Positions 7,705-15,063 of a stretch of 15,182 bases of DNA are shown one piece after another. Origin of the DNA: Acidaminococcus sp. (GTDB taxonomy: Bacteria > Bacillota > Negativicutes > Acidaminococcales > Acidaminococcaceae); assembly GCA_019416065.1 (NCBI GenBank), contig DXYB01000048.1, forward strand, positions 1 through 15,182, written 5' to 3'. Each line of letters opens with the position of its first letter. The stretch's first letter is position 1. Both the position numbers and the translations under genes were made by a program. The notes under the pieces are model-generated. The model saw nothing but the letters and a program-made list of their open reading frames with translations. It was not told the DNA's origin and did not search any database.

Positions 7705-9600
7705 ATGGAAGATCGAACGTTTCATCCTTACATCCCGGCGGATCGTGTTGCTCCCGAGATGACTGTTGTGTCCGTTGTATTAGGGGCTATCCTGGCGATT
7801 GTTTTTGGTGCCGCAAACGCATATCTGGGCCTACGGGTCGGTATGACGATTTCTGCCTCCATTCCAGCGGCAGTGCTAAGTATGGGCATTATACGGTTTG
7901 TCCTGAAACGGGATTCTATTTTGGAAAACAATATGGTGCAGACCATCGGCAGTGCCGGTGAATCTGTGGCAGTAGGTGCTATTTTTACGCTTCCGGCCTT
8001 GTTTATGTGGGCGAAGGAAGGGCTAGCCAGTGAACCATCCATGGTGGAAATTGGCTTGATCGCTTTGTGCGGCGGGATCCTGGGGATCTTATTTATGATC
8101 CCTTTACGTCGCGCACTGATTGTAAAAGAGCACGGAGTACTGGCGTATCCGGAAGGACAGGCTTGTGCAGAAGTACTGATTGCCGGCGAAGAAGGCGGAA
8201 CAAAAGCCTCTACGGTTTTTGCCGGTTTAGGAATTGCAGCCGTTTATAAATTTATCGCCGATGGGCTGAAACTATTTCCCAGTGAAGTCCATACGGAAAT
8301 CCCCAGCTACGGCGGCGCTGGCTTTGGAATGGATGTCCTCCCTGCGCTGGCAGGTGTGGGATATATCTGTGGTTTTAAGGTCTCTTCTTATATGTTTGCT
8401 GGTGGCGTCCTTTCTTGGCTCGTCATCATGCCTATGATTGCCGTATTTGGCGGCAGTACGGTTCTCTTCCCTGCTAAGGTGACAGTGGCAGAGCTGATGG
8501 CAGATGGCGGCTCCTTTGCACTGTGGAGTACCTATATCCGCTATATTGGCGCCGGCGCCGTATTGACCGGCGGGATCATCGGGCTTTTAGAATCCCTGCC
8601 GCTTATCGTTCGTACGTTCCGGGATGCCGTGGGAGGATTTGGCACGACGGGAGAATCTTCCTTGCGAACGGATCAGGATCTGTCCATGAAGACCCTGATT
8701 AGTGGGATTATCTTTATTATTCTTGCGCTTTGGCTCATTCCATCAATTCCGCTGAATGCCTTTGGAGCGTTTCTTGTGGCAATTTTTGGTTTCTTCTTTG
8801 CAACGGTGTCCTCCCGTATGGTGGGGCTGATTGGTTCTTCCAATAACCCCGTTTCCGGGATGGCCATTGCTACGCTACTGATTTCCACCATGCTTCTCAA
8901 GAATACGGGAACAACCGGGGCTGCTGGCATGATGACCGCGATTTCTATCGGCGGGATTATCTGCGTTATTGCTGCCATTGCCGGGGATATTTCCCAGGAC
9001 TTAAAGACCGGTTTTTTGGTAGGTGCTACGCCAAAAAAACAGCAAATTGGCGAAGTGATCGGGGTTGTTTTCTCTGCGGTTGTCATTGGCGGCATTATGT
9101 ATTTGCTAAACTCTGCATGGGGCTATGGTTCTCAGGAACTGCCAGCACCTCAGGCCGTGCTAATGAAAATGGTGGTAGAAGGCGTTATGCTGGGCAACTT
9201 GCCCTGGAACTTGGTACTCATTGGGGTATTCCTTTCTATTGCCATGTGGATTTTGGGGATTCCCGTCCTGGCCGTTGCCATCGGCGTGTACCTGCCGATC
9301 CATCTGTCCGCACCGATTATGGTGGGCGGGCTCTTACGCCGCTTTATTGAAACCAGAAAATATGTGGATGAAGAAGAAAAGAATAATTGCATACAAAGTG
9401 GTGTCCTCTACGGTTCCGGTTTGATTGCCGGCGAAGGATTGGTTGGTATTTTGCTGGCGGTTTTAGCTGTCCTTAATATCAATCCGGATATGTCTAAGAG
9501 CATTAGCTTAGGCAATGTAGGGGGGATTGCCTTCTTCGCTGTCCTGGTAGTGACGATTTATCTCTATTGCTTAAAAGGCAAAAAAACATCCGCCCAATAA
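7705..9600 (+). CDS. OPT-family oligopeptide/metal-complex transporter
   Basis: Integral membrane transporter of the oligopeptide transporter (OPT) family. Bacterial members are thought to import short peptides, and some plant and fungal ones carry metal chelates. The protein has 631 residues with about 15 hydrophobic segments, the first near residues 20-45. Family blocks are visible: ENNMVQTIGSAGES (about 74-87), YPEGQACAEVL (148-158) and NNPVSGMAIATLL (from about 380). The ATG at 7705 is chosen because AGAGAGGTG lies upstream and the protein then begins just before the first membrane segment. A longer in-frame GTG start at 7558 adds 49 non-membrane residues overlapping the inverted repeat. 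The substrate cannot be told from sequence. It is followed by its own terminator. Confidence 0.9.
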   Translation: MEDRTFHPYIPADRVAPEMTVVSVVLGAILAIVFGAANAYLGLRVGMTISASIPAAVLSMGIIRFVLKRDSILENNMVQTIGSAGESVAVGAIFTLPALFMWAKEGLASEPSMVEIGLIALCGGILGILFMIPLRRALIVKEHGVLAYPEGQACAEVLIAGEEGGTKASTVFAGLGIAAVYKFIADGLKLFPSEVHTEIPSYGGAGFGMDVLPALAGVGYICGFKVSSYMFAGGVLSWLVIMPMIAVFGGSTVLFPAKVTVAELMADGGSFALWSTYIRYIGAGAVLTGGIIGLLESLPLIVRTFRDAVGGFGTTGESSLRTDQDLSMKTLISGIIFIILALWLIPSIPLNAFGAFLVAIFGFFFATVSSRMVGLIGSSNNPVSGMAIATLLISTMLLKNTGTTGAAGMMTAISIGGIICVIAAIAGDISQDLKTGFLVGATPKKQQIGEVIGVVFSAVVIGGIMYLLNSAWGYGSQELPAPQAVLMKMVVEGVMLGNLPWNLVLIGVFLSIAMWILGIPVLAVAIGVYLPIHLSAPIMVGGLLRRFIETRKYVDEEEKNNCIQSGVLYGSGLIAGEGLVGILLAVLAVLNINPDMSKSISLGNVGGIAFFAVLVVTIYLYCLKGKKTSAQ

Positions 9601-9612
9601 GGTGGATCTGTC

Positions 9613-9647
9613 CGGGCTACAACATGGTGTTGCAGCCCGTTTTTTTT
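9613..9647 (+). terminator. Terminator between the OPT gene and the PqqD-like gene
   Basis: CGGGCT (9613-9618) pairs with AGCCCG (9634-9639), extended inside by CAAC/GTTG across one mismatch, and is followed by eight T (9640-9647). It ends only 13 nt before the next start codon, leaving no room for a promoter. It must therefore leak or be conditional, unless the next gene is transcribed from elsewhere. Confidence 0.85.
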
Positions 9648-9660
9648 AGGAAAGGGCATT

Positions 9661-10008
9661 ATGCAATTTACGCAAAAAAAGGAAAACTATCTGGACCGGA
9701 TCCCCTGTCGCAAGCAAGCTTTGCACTGGGATAATGCCGGCGATATTGTGACGCTGCATGTGAAACATCAAGGCTTTTTTGCGATGATCGCCCATAAATG
9801 CTTTAACAGGCCTAAGGTCACTCGCCTGGATTTAGATGATTTTGGTAGCTTTTTGTGGAAACGTATGGACGGGGAAAAGACGGTGGGGGAGCTGGCCGAC
9901 GCGCTGAAAAACCAGTTTGGAGAGAACGTAGAGCCTTTATACAACCGGCTGGTTTTCTTCTTGCAGGTATTGTATCAAAATGATTTGATTTATTGGCGGA
10001 AACAATGA
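9661..10008 (+). CDS. PqqD-like small protein (RRE-type winged helix)
   Basis: A 115-residue protein whose C-terminal two thirds fit the PqqD family: LDLDDFGSFLWKRMDGEKT, then a helix-rich segment with VGELADALKNQFG and a final LYQNDLIYW. PqqD-type folds bind precursor peptides in PQQ and RiPP biosynthesis (RiPP recognition element). AGGAAAGGG directly follows the upstream terminator's T-tract and precedes the ATG. No radical SAM maturase, precursor peptide or protease lies nearby, so it is an orphan here. Many Bacillota carry such free-standing PqqD proteins of unknown role. The family call is by pattern recognition; the function is unknown. Confidence 0.7.
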   Translation: MQFTQKKENYLDRIPCRKQALHWDNAGDIVTLHVKHQGFFAMIAHKCFNRPKVTRLDLDDFGSFLWKRMDGEKTVGELADALKNQFGENVEPLYNRLVFFLQVLYQNDLIYWRKQ

Positions 10009-10040
10009 GCTTGTACTTGCTACCAATAGACTGCCGTGCA

Positions 10041-10049
10041 TGGTATACT
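10041..10049 (+). promoter_or_regulatory. Candidate extended -10 promoter of the HD-domain gene
   Basis: TGGTATACT fits an extended -10 element (TGN followed by a TATAAT-like box at 10044-10049). No good -35 lies at normal spacing. It sits 33 bp after the PqqD-like stop codon and 73 bp before the HD-domain start. Confidence 0.45.
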
Positions 10050-10110
10050 ATGGCTGACGAAATATGACTGGGACTACGCTACCGCTGTGATCATGGTGCC
10101 CCGTCTGGAT

Positions 10111-10116
10111 AGGAGA
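10111..10116 (+). promoter_or_regulatory. Ribosome binding site deciding the HD-domain gene start
   Basis: AGGAGA lies 6 nt before the ATG at 10123. The in-frame alternatives at 10036 (GTG) and 10093 (ATG) lack such a site, and 10036 lies upstream of the candidate -10 box. Confidence 0.8.
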
Positions 10117-10122
10117 ACTTTT

Positions 10123-11982
10123 ATGAGTTTGGACGAACAGATTGTCTGGAAAAAAGAACGTGATTTGGATCGACTATTTTTAGCTATGATCCACTTTGAA
10201 AAAGGGGACGCAAAACGGATTCAACATTTTACCAAAGTGCATAGCTATGCCAGATTGATAGGCCGCAAAGAAAATCTGGATGAGCATACTCTCTTTGCCT
10301 TGGAAACAGCCGCTTATGTACATGATATAGGCATTCCTGTGGCGGAGAAAAAATACGGGCACCAGAACGGCAAACTGCAGGAGCAGGAAGGTCCCGCTGC
10401 GGCACAAGAGTTGTTAGAGAAACTACAGTTTCATCCCGCTGTGGTAAAGCGGGTATGCTACCTGGTGGGGCACCATCACACCTATGATGCTATTGACGGG
10501 TTGGATTATCAGATCCTGGTAGAAGCTGATTTCTTGGTCAATCTGTTTGAAGATGGAGCCACTGAGGATACCGTATTACATGTGCGGGAAACGATTTTCC
10601 GCACAAAAACTGGACTCCAAATCCTAAACGATATGTTTGGATTGGAGTCGACACAAACGGGTCTGACATACGATAAAAAGGGCAATCTTACCGTAAATAA
10701 AGAACGGATCAAAACCTATAAAGATCTGATGCAGACGTTTTTCCGCCGAGCAAAAGTCAGGGGGTTTGTGGACTGGAGACATATGGGAGATTTGACAAAT
10801 GGGATTGAGTCTCTACTGCGTGACGCTCGTGCAGAGCTAAGTGCACCGGAAGACGCCTGGAATCTGTTCTCTCTTACCTGCGATGTATTTTTAAAATGGG
10901 GAAAAACGGAGATGGATGATGATGGCGATACATCCTTTGTTATGAGCTATGTAATGGATATATGGGGAGAGACACTGGAACAATTGCCAGAAGAGAAAGC
11001 ACAAGCGCAAGCACTACAATTTTTTATCAAACATCTTGATGGGTCTGTTATTGATTATATGGAAGAATATCTCTATGAATTTATGGACCATCATTTTAAA
11101 TCAAAAGCGCTTTTACAGAATAAGAAAAAATTCCTGGAAAAAAAGCTGGAAAAAGCTGAAGAAAAAGAAGATCCCAAAGGGTATAGAAGCTTCCATATAG
11201 ATTCTTTGAGGGAGTACCTGCTTCAGATTGCAGCAGACGAAGGAGCACCTTTATCACAAATTGAAGAGCGTGCAGCATTTTGGCATAGTTCCAGTATGGA
11301 CAAGCGGCTGTTACGCATCTACCAGGAACGGGGCGAAGATGCAAAGCAAGTCGGTTTGCTGGAGAAAATGCTTTCAAGTAGCAGTAAAACGTGGATCGCG
11401 GAATATGAAAAACCAGACTATGAGGAGCAACTAAAAGCACTCTATCATAAAATGGGACAAATTACTAACTACCAGGCGCTTTTAAAACATATGTTTTATG
11501 ATCGTCCCTGGGTAGAGCCGCTGTACGAAGAATACTGCAGTCTTTTTTCTAAAGCGGACTGGCAAAAGGAATGTGACCAGCATATTTTTCCTGCCTTTAT
11601 AGGAAATCAGTCCGCGATGGGTTTCTTTGAAAAAGAAGAACGGTATGACTTAATGATGTTGACGGCGGAACAAAATCAGAGTCTGGTTGCGTATGAAGAC
11701 GTATTGAAAGAAAAATATCCGCAGCGCTGTTTGGCCATCTTGGTAAAAAATGCAGACGATACTATGGCAGAAGCCGTAGATCGCAGAGGATACCGCAAAG
11801 TAGCAAGGATTTTAAAAAAGATCAAAAAGTATCCTGAGGGACCTGAGAAGGCCAACGAACTGGCGGAAAAATATTGCAGTGAAAATCCCCGTAAAACTGC
11901 CTTGCGGGATGAAATGAATAAGGTCGAAGGGAAAAAACAGACAGGAATAGGAATGAAACCGACCAACCTATACAACTTCTAA
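10123..11982 (+). CDS. HD-domain phosphohydrolase fused to a long helical region
   Basis: A soluble protein of 619 residues. Residues 20-175 match small HD hydrolases of Bacillota: His35 and His40 in RIQHFTKVH, the His67-Asp68 pair in AAYVHDIGI, GHHHTYDAIDGLDYQILVEAD (His117-119, Asp136), and then FRTKTGLQILNDMFG. Such small proteins usually end there (about 170 residues). Here about 440 more residues follow, mostly helical: a Lys/Glu-rich stretch near 326-354, then TPR-like helix pairs to the end. The segment RRGYRKVARILKKIKK and its surroundings resemble the C-terminal helical part of bacterial SWIM zinc-finger proteins, but no CxCx(n)CxH zinc motif is present. HD domains hydrolyse phosphate esters, often nucleotides. 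The substrate is unknown. Confidence 0.75.
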   Translation: MSLDEQIVWKKERDLDRLFLAMIHFEKGDAKRIQHFTKVHSYARLIGRKENLDEHTLFALETAAYVHDIGIPVAEKKYGHQNGKLQEQEGPAAAQELLEKLQFHPAVVKRVCYLVGHHHTYDAIDGLDYQILVEADFLVNLFEDGATEDTVLHVRETIFRTKTGLQILNDMFGLESTQTGLTYDKKGNLTVNKERIKTYKDLMQTFFRRAKVRGFVDWRHMGDLTNGIESLLRDARAELSAPEDAWNLFSLTCDVFLKWGKTEMDDDGDTSFVMSYVMDIWGETLEQLPEEKAQAQALQFFIKHLDGSVIDYMEEYLYEFMDHHFKSKALLQNKKKFLEKKLEKAEEKEDPKGYRSFHIDSLREYLLQIAADEGAPLSQIEERAAFWHSSSMDKRLLRIYQERGEDAKQVGLLEKMLSSSSKTWIAEYEKPDYEEQLKALYHKMGQITNYQALLKHMFYDRPWVEPLYEEYCSLFSKADWQKECDQHIFPAFIGNQSAMGFFEKEERYDLMMLTAEQNQSLVAYEDVLKEKYPQRCLAILVKNADDTMAEAVDRRGYRKVARILKKIKKYPEGPEKANELAEKYCSENPRKTALRDEMNKVEGKKQTGIGMKPTNLYNF

Positions 11983-11989
11983 AAACTTG

Positions 11990-12017
11990 TTGACAAATTT
12001 TTTGAGAAGTGTATAAT
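11990..12017 (+). promoter_or_regulatory. Consensus sigma-A promoter of the T-box leader
   Basis: A perfect TTGACA (11990-11995) and a perfect TATAAT (12012-12017) are spaced by 16 bp, with transcription expected near 12024. It starts 8 bp after the HD-gene stop. AACTTGT and ACAAATT around the -35 box form an imperfect inverted repeat. This is the strongest promoter in the window, as expected for a gene controlled by attenuation. Confidence 0.9.
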
Positions 12018-12040
12018 AAAATCCATAACAAAACATCAAA

Positions 12041-12316
12041 CAGTGTTGATTGGGAAAAGTACTTTTCCAGGCTGACATTTCAGAGAACCTGCTATTTGGT
12101 GCGAGGCAGGATGCACAGCGGAGAAGGAAAATCACCCAGGAGCTGCCCGCTGAAAGCCTGTAAGTAAGTGGGGCCGACCGACAATCGTTATCCTGTCCGG
12201 CATTAGAAGGGAAATCCGGAGATGCTTGTAAAGGGGTCGCATGAGCGACAACAAGAGTGGTACCGCAGAGCACAGCGCTTTGTCTCTTACTAGAGAGACA
12301 GAGCGCTTTTCTTTTT
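12041..12316 (+). ncRNA. T-box leader (tRNA-sensing), specifier ATC, isoleucine
   Basis: Stem I can be drawn from the sequence. CAG (12041-12043) pairs with CTG (12143-12145), and TGGG (12051-12054) with CCCA (12135-12138). The specifier loop has AGTA (12058-12061) facing GAA-A-ATC-A (12127-12134). Above it CTTTTCC (12062-12068) pairs with GGAGAAG (12120-12126), and CCTGC/GCAGG closes a distal loop with GGTG. The codon after GAAA is ATC (12131-12133), followed by A as in known leaders, giving isoleucine. Stem III is GTCGC-ATGA-GCGAC (12236-12249). The T-box itself, AAGAGTGGTACCGC, is at 12253-12266. Uncharged tRNA-Ile should favour the antiterminator and switch on the downstream transporter. 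Confidence 0.93.
12274..12316 (+). terminator. T-box-controlled terminator with competing antiterminator
   Basis: The terminator pairs AGCGCT-T-TGTCTCT (12274-12287) with AGAGACA-G-AGCGCT (12294-12307), followed by a T-rich tract to 12316. The antiterminator uses the same 5' arm: ACAAGAG (12251-12257) with CTTTGT (12278-12283), and CGC (12264-12266) with GCG (12275-12277), leaving the TGGTACC bulge that binds the tRNA acceptor end. The two structures exclude each other. Confidence 0.92.
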
Positions 12317-12360
12317 CTCCCAGGGGCCATCAGCCGTTTGATTTTTGCAGAAAACAATTT

Positions 12361-12366
12361 GGAGGG
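12361..12366 (+). promoter_or_regulatory. Ribosome binding site deciding the BASS gene start
   Basis: GGAGGG lies 8 nt before the ATG at 12375. An upstream in-frame start at 12345 has no such site and would place this sequence inside the coding region. Confidence 0.85.
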
Positions 12367-12374
12367 ATGTACAA

Positions 12375-13358
12375 ATGAAGTTATTGACAAAAGTAAGTGG
12401 GTTCGTAGGCAAAAATCTGACCTGGCTGGTGCTGGCTACCATCTTAGGGGGCTATTTTGTACCGGGCGTTTTTTCCTGGTCCGTCCATTATACGGTGTGG
12501 CTTTTGGGTGTGGTGATGTTCGGTATGGGAATGACGCTGCATGTTTCTGATTTTAAATTGGTGCTCCAAAGGCCGAAAGAAGTGCTGGCGGGAACTGTTT
12601 GCCACTATACCATTATGCCGCTCGTGGCTTTTGCCATGACCAAAGTCTTCAATCTGAGCCCTGAACTAGCCGTGGGCATGGTGCTTTTGGGATCCTGCCC
12701 CAGCGGCACAGCTTCCAATGTGATGAGTTTCTTAGCTAAAGGGGATGTGCCCCTGGCTGTTTCCGTTACCACTGTGTCTACCTTACTGGCGCCAGTCATG
12801 ATGCCTTTTTTGGTGTGGGCACTGGCTGGTGAATATGTAAATGTTTCCTTTTTGTCCATGGCAGTAACGGTTATGAAAGTGATTCTGGTTCCGCTGGTAC
12901 TAGGGCTTTTGGTTCACAAAGTAGTGGGCGAAAAATTTCTGGCGCAGGTCCAGAAGGTGCTGGTATTGCTGTCTGCTTTTGCCGTCCTGTCCATCTTGGG
13001 CGGGGTTGTGGCTGTAAATGGGGCTAACATCGTAGCCTTGGGCGCTTTTGTGGTGGTGCTGGTATTACTGCACAACCTGGCCGGTTTTGGCTTGGGCTAT
13101 TTTGTTACTGGAAAATTGGGCATGGGCAAACCCCAGCGGCATTCCGTGACACTGGAAGTGGGGATGCAAAACGATGCCCTGGCCCTTTCCATCTGTGCGG
13201 TATACTTTGCTCCGGAAGTGGCCATTCCGGCAGCCGTGGGAGCCGCCGTCCATCAGATCACGGGATCCTTTCTGGCAGGTCTTTTTGCCCGGAATATGGA
13301 TCGGTATGAAACGCGCATGAAAGCTATGGAAGAAGCTCCTGTGGCCGTAGGTGACTAA
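12375..13358 (+). CDS. BASS-family sodium-coupled transporter under an Ile T-box
   Basis: Membrane transporter of the bile acid:sodium symporter (BASS) superfamily. In bacteria these import small organic acids such as keto acids, and the PanS members take up pantoate-type compounds. The protein has 327 residues with about nine to ten hydrophobic segments. Family motifs are LLGSCPSGTASNVMSFLAKGD, containing the crossover region, and EVGMQNDALALS near the C-terminus. The second motif is usually GMQNSGLA, so Asp and Ala at two positions are unusual. It is a single-gene transcription unit behind an isoleucine T-box and before a terminator. The regulation suggests a substrate tied to isoleucine or its precursors; this is inference. 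Confidence 0.9.
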   Translation: MKLLTKVSGFVGKNLTWLVLATILGGYFVPGVFSWSVHYTVWLLGVVMFGMGMTLHVSDFKLVLQRPKEVLAGTVCHYTIMPLVAFAMTKVFNLSPELAVGMVLLGSCPSGTASNVMSFLAKGDVPLAVSVTTVSTLLAPVMMPFLVWALAGEYVNVSFLSMAVTVMKVILVPLVLGLLVHKVVGEKFLAQVQKVLVLLSAFAVLSILGGVVAVNGANIVALGAFVVVLVLLHNLAGFGLGYFVTGKLGMGKPQRHSVTLEVGMQNDALALSICAVYFAPEVAIPAAVGAAVHQITGSFLAGLFARNMDRYETRMKAMEEAPVAVGD

Positions 13359-13378
13359 AAAAGAAAAAATAGTTAAAA

Positions 13379-13406
13379 GCCCAAGGGACTTCCCTGGGCT
13401 TTTTTA
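13379..13406 (+). terminator. Terminator after the BASS transporter gene
   Basis: AGCCC-A-AGGGA (13379-13389) pairs with TCCCTGGGCT (13392-13401) with one bulged A, followed by six T (13401-13406). Confidence 0.85.
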
Positions 13407-13534
13407 GTAGGGTAAAAACAAGTTGGAAAAGTGGGCTATCTAGTTTACAATGATGAGGGAAGAATAGGGGATAGTTTACTCCTAGCCTCATTGATTATTT
13501 GAATCGGAAAAATTGAGCGGAAGCAAGGCCAGAT

Positions 13535-13564
13535 TTGTGTATAAAGTATTTTTAGCGCTAAAAT
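13535..13564 (+). promoter_or_regulatory. Candidate promoter of the CoA-transferase gene with palindromic operator
   Basis: TTGTGT (13535-13540) and TAAAAT (13559-13564) are 18 bp apart. A perfect 14-bp palindrome, TTTTAGCGCTAAAA (13550-13563), overlaps the -10 box and is the kind of site a dimeric repressor would bind. The remaining gap sequence (13407-13534) shows no gene. Confidence 0.5.
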
Positions 13565-13603
13565 AGAAAGAAATGACGGAAAATTTGCCGAAAGGAATTG
13601 TTT

Positions 13604-14935
13604 ATGGAGCTTAGTTATCAGTATGATAGGAAGAAAAAGACAACAGAAGAGGTCCTCGCCCTAATTCAGGACGGGGACTATGTGCTGTCCGCCCAGGCTA
13701 TGGCGGAACCGGTGAGCCTGTTGAAAAAAATACCTCTCCTGAAACAATGGGGACGGAAGGGACTGACCTACAATTCCTGTATGCCTATGGCGGATTTCCC
13801 TTGGTATCATGATCCGGCTATGAAGGAAACCCTGGAGCATGTTTCCTGGTTCTTCAGTGCGCCCACTCGAAAGGCCCATGCCGAAGGTCTGTGCAGCTTT
13901 TTGCCTGCTGCATCCACCAGCCTGGTCCGAAAGACGCTCCAGCGGGCAGCAGCTAAGCACCGGAGGCCGGTGCTGCTGGCCTCCGCTTCTCCCATGGATG
14001 CCCACGGCTATTTTTCCCTTTCCCTTAGTGCACTTTTCGAACGGGATATCATTGATGGAGGAGCCTTGGTGTTGCTGGAAGTGAGTCCTCATTTCCCCCG
14101 TACCTGGGGGGATACCTTGCTGCCTATATCCCAAGTTGCCGCTTTTGTGGAAACGGACCGGAGAGCGCCGGTTTCTCCTCTGCCCAGCATGGGGGAGATG
14201 GATCGGAAGATCGCAGCCCAGGTGGCGGAACTGATTCCGGATGGATCCACCCTTCAGCTGGGGGTGGGGCACATTCCCAGCGCCGTAGCGGAAGAACTGA
14301 AAAACCGGAAACATCTGGGGGTCCATAGCGGTCTTTTTAGTGACAGTCTGATGGATCTAGTCCGCTGTGGAGCCGTGGACAACAGCCGGAAAGGGTTCCT
14401 GGATGGAATTTCTCTCTGCGCCTTTGCCAACGGTTCCCAGCAATTGTATGACTTCCTGGATGATAATCCGGGCGTGGTGTTCCGCCGGGGTACCTTTACC
14501 AATGAGCCGAAAATCATTGCCCGGAACCGGAACATGGTGTCTTTGAATACAGGGCTGGAAATTGATCTTACCGGCCAGTGTGCCGCAGAATCCATGGGCT
14601 TCACCCAGTTTTCCGCCACCGGAGCCCAGACAGAAACAGTCCAGGGGGCCCAGCTGTCCCCGGGAGGAAAATCCATCTTGGCTCTCCATTCGGTCTATTC
14701 CGTCCGGAATGCCCAGGGAGAAAAAGTGCTGAAATCCAAGATCGTCCCCTATTTCCGACCCGGGACCATTGTTTCTACTTCCAGAAATGAAATTGACTTT
14801 GTAGTGACTGAATATGGAGTCGCTTGGCTGCGGGGTGCCTCTCTCAAGGAGCGGGTCAAAGAGCTGATTGCAGTGGCCCATCCCGCTTTTCGGGAAAAGC
14901 TCCGAGCAGAGGCGCGGCGCTGTGGAATCGGATAG
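13604..14935 (+). CDS. Acetyl-CoA hydrolase/CoA-transferase family protein, catalytic Glu missing
   Basis: Homologue of the acetyl-CoA hydrolase/4-hydroxybutyrate and butyrate CoA-transferase family, with 443 residues, the usual length. Recognisable blocks: SPMDAHGYFSLS, STLQLGVGHIPSAVAEEL, LTGQCAAESMG, GGKSILAL, PGTIVSTSRNEIDFVVTEYGVAWLRG and the C-terminal AHPAFREKL. The active-site glutamate normally lies in an H-S/T-E-M-x-S/V-D block; here the block reads VHSGLFSDS with Gly243 in its place. The glycine motif usually written SGTGGQxDF is also altered, to SATGAQTET. Transfer by the classic glutamyl-CoA thioester is therefore doubtful. AAAGGAA (13591-13597) supports the ATG at 13604; a TTG at 13598 is less likely. 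It is a single gene between terminators. Confidence 0.85.
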   Translation: MELSYQYDRKKKTTEEVLALIQDGDYVLSAQAMAEPVSLLKKIPLLKQWGRKGLTYNSCMPMADFPWYHDPAMKETLEHVSWFFSAPTRKAHAEGLCSFLPAASTSLVRKTLQRAAAKHRRPVLLASASPMDAHGYFSLSLSALFERDIIDGGALVLLEVSPHFPRTWGDTLLPISQVAAFVETDRRAPVSPLPSMGEMDRKIAAQVAELIPDGSTLQLGVGHIPSAVAEELKNRKHLGVHSGLFSDSLMDLVRCGAVDNSRKGFLDGISLCAFANGSQQLYDFLDDNPGVVFRRGTFTNEPKIIARNRNMVSLNTGLEIDLTGQCAAESMGFTQFSATGAQTETVQGAQLSPGGKSILALHSVYSVRNAQGEKVLKSKIVPYFRPGTIVSTSRNEIDFVVTEYGVAWLRGASLKERVKELIAVAHPAFREKLRAEARRCGIG

Positions 14936-14986
14936 AAAAAATACAGACCCTGTGCTGACGTTTACGTAGCCGGGTCTGTATTTTTT
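14936..14986 (+). terminator. Bidirectional terminator after the CoA-transferase gene
   Basis: AAAAAATACAGACCC (14936-14950) is perfectly complementary to 14972-14986, giving a 15-bp stem with T-tracts on both strands. ACGT-TT-ACGT inside the 21-nt loop can pair further. It begins directly at the stop codon. Confidence 0.92.
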
Positions 14987-15026
14987 CGAAAAGCGAAATC
15001 CAGCTTAGGATACTCCGTTTTCCTGC

Positions 15027-15063
15027 TCGTAAATTGCAACTCAAAATTGAACGGTAGTAGAAA
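15027..15063 (+). repeat. Direct repeat copy 1 (IS21-end-like)
   Basis: A 37-nt unit shared with 15130-15166 at 34 of 37 positions. The core TTGCAACTC followed by AAATTGAAC resembles the multiple terminal repeats of IS21-family elements, as recalled from the family and not searched. Confidence 0.8.

Noticed and set aside
10036..10122. Upstream starts for the HD-domain protein (GTG at 10036, ATG at 10093).
   Set aside because: Neither has a ribosome site, and the first lies ahead of the candidate -10 box. AGGAGA precedes the ATG at 10123.
12128..12135. Alternative T-box specifiers AAT (Asn) or TCA (Ser) by shifting one base.
   Set aside because: Only ATC sits directly after GAA-A and before A in the loop set by the TGGG/CCCA and CTTTTCC/GGAGAAG helices, as in the glyQS leader.
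12041..12316. Cobalamin or other metabolite riboswitch upstream of the BASS gene.
   Set aside because: The TGGTACC box, the specifier loop and the paired terminator/antiterminator identify a T-box. No other riboswitch core was seen.
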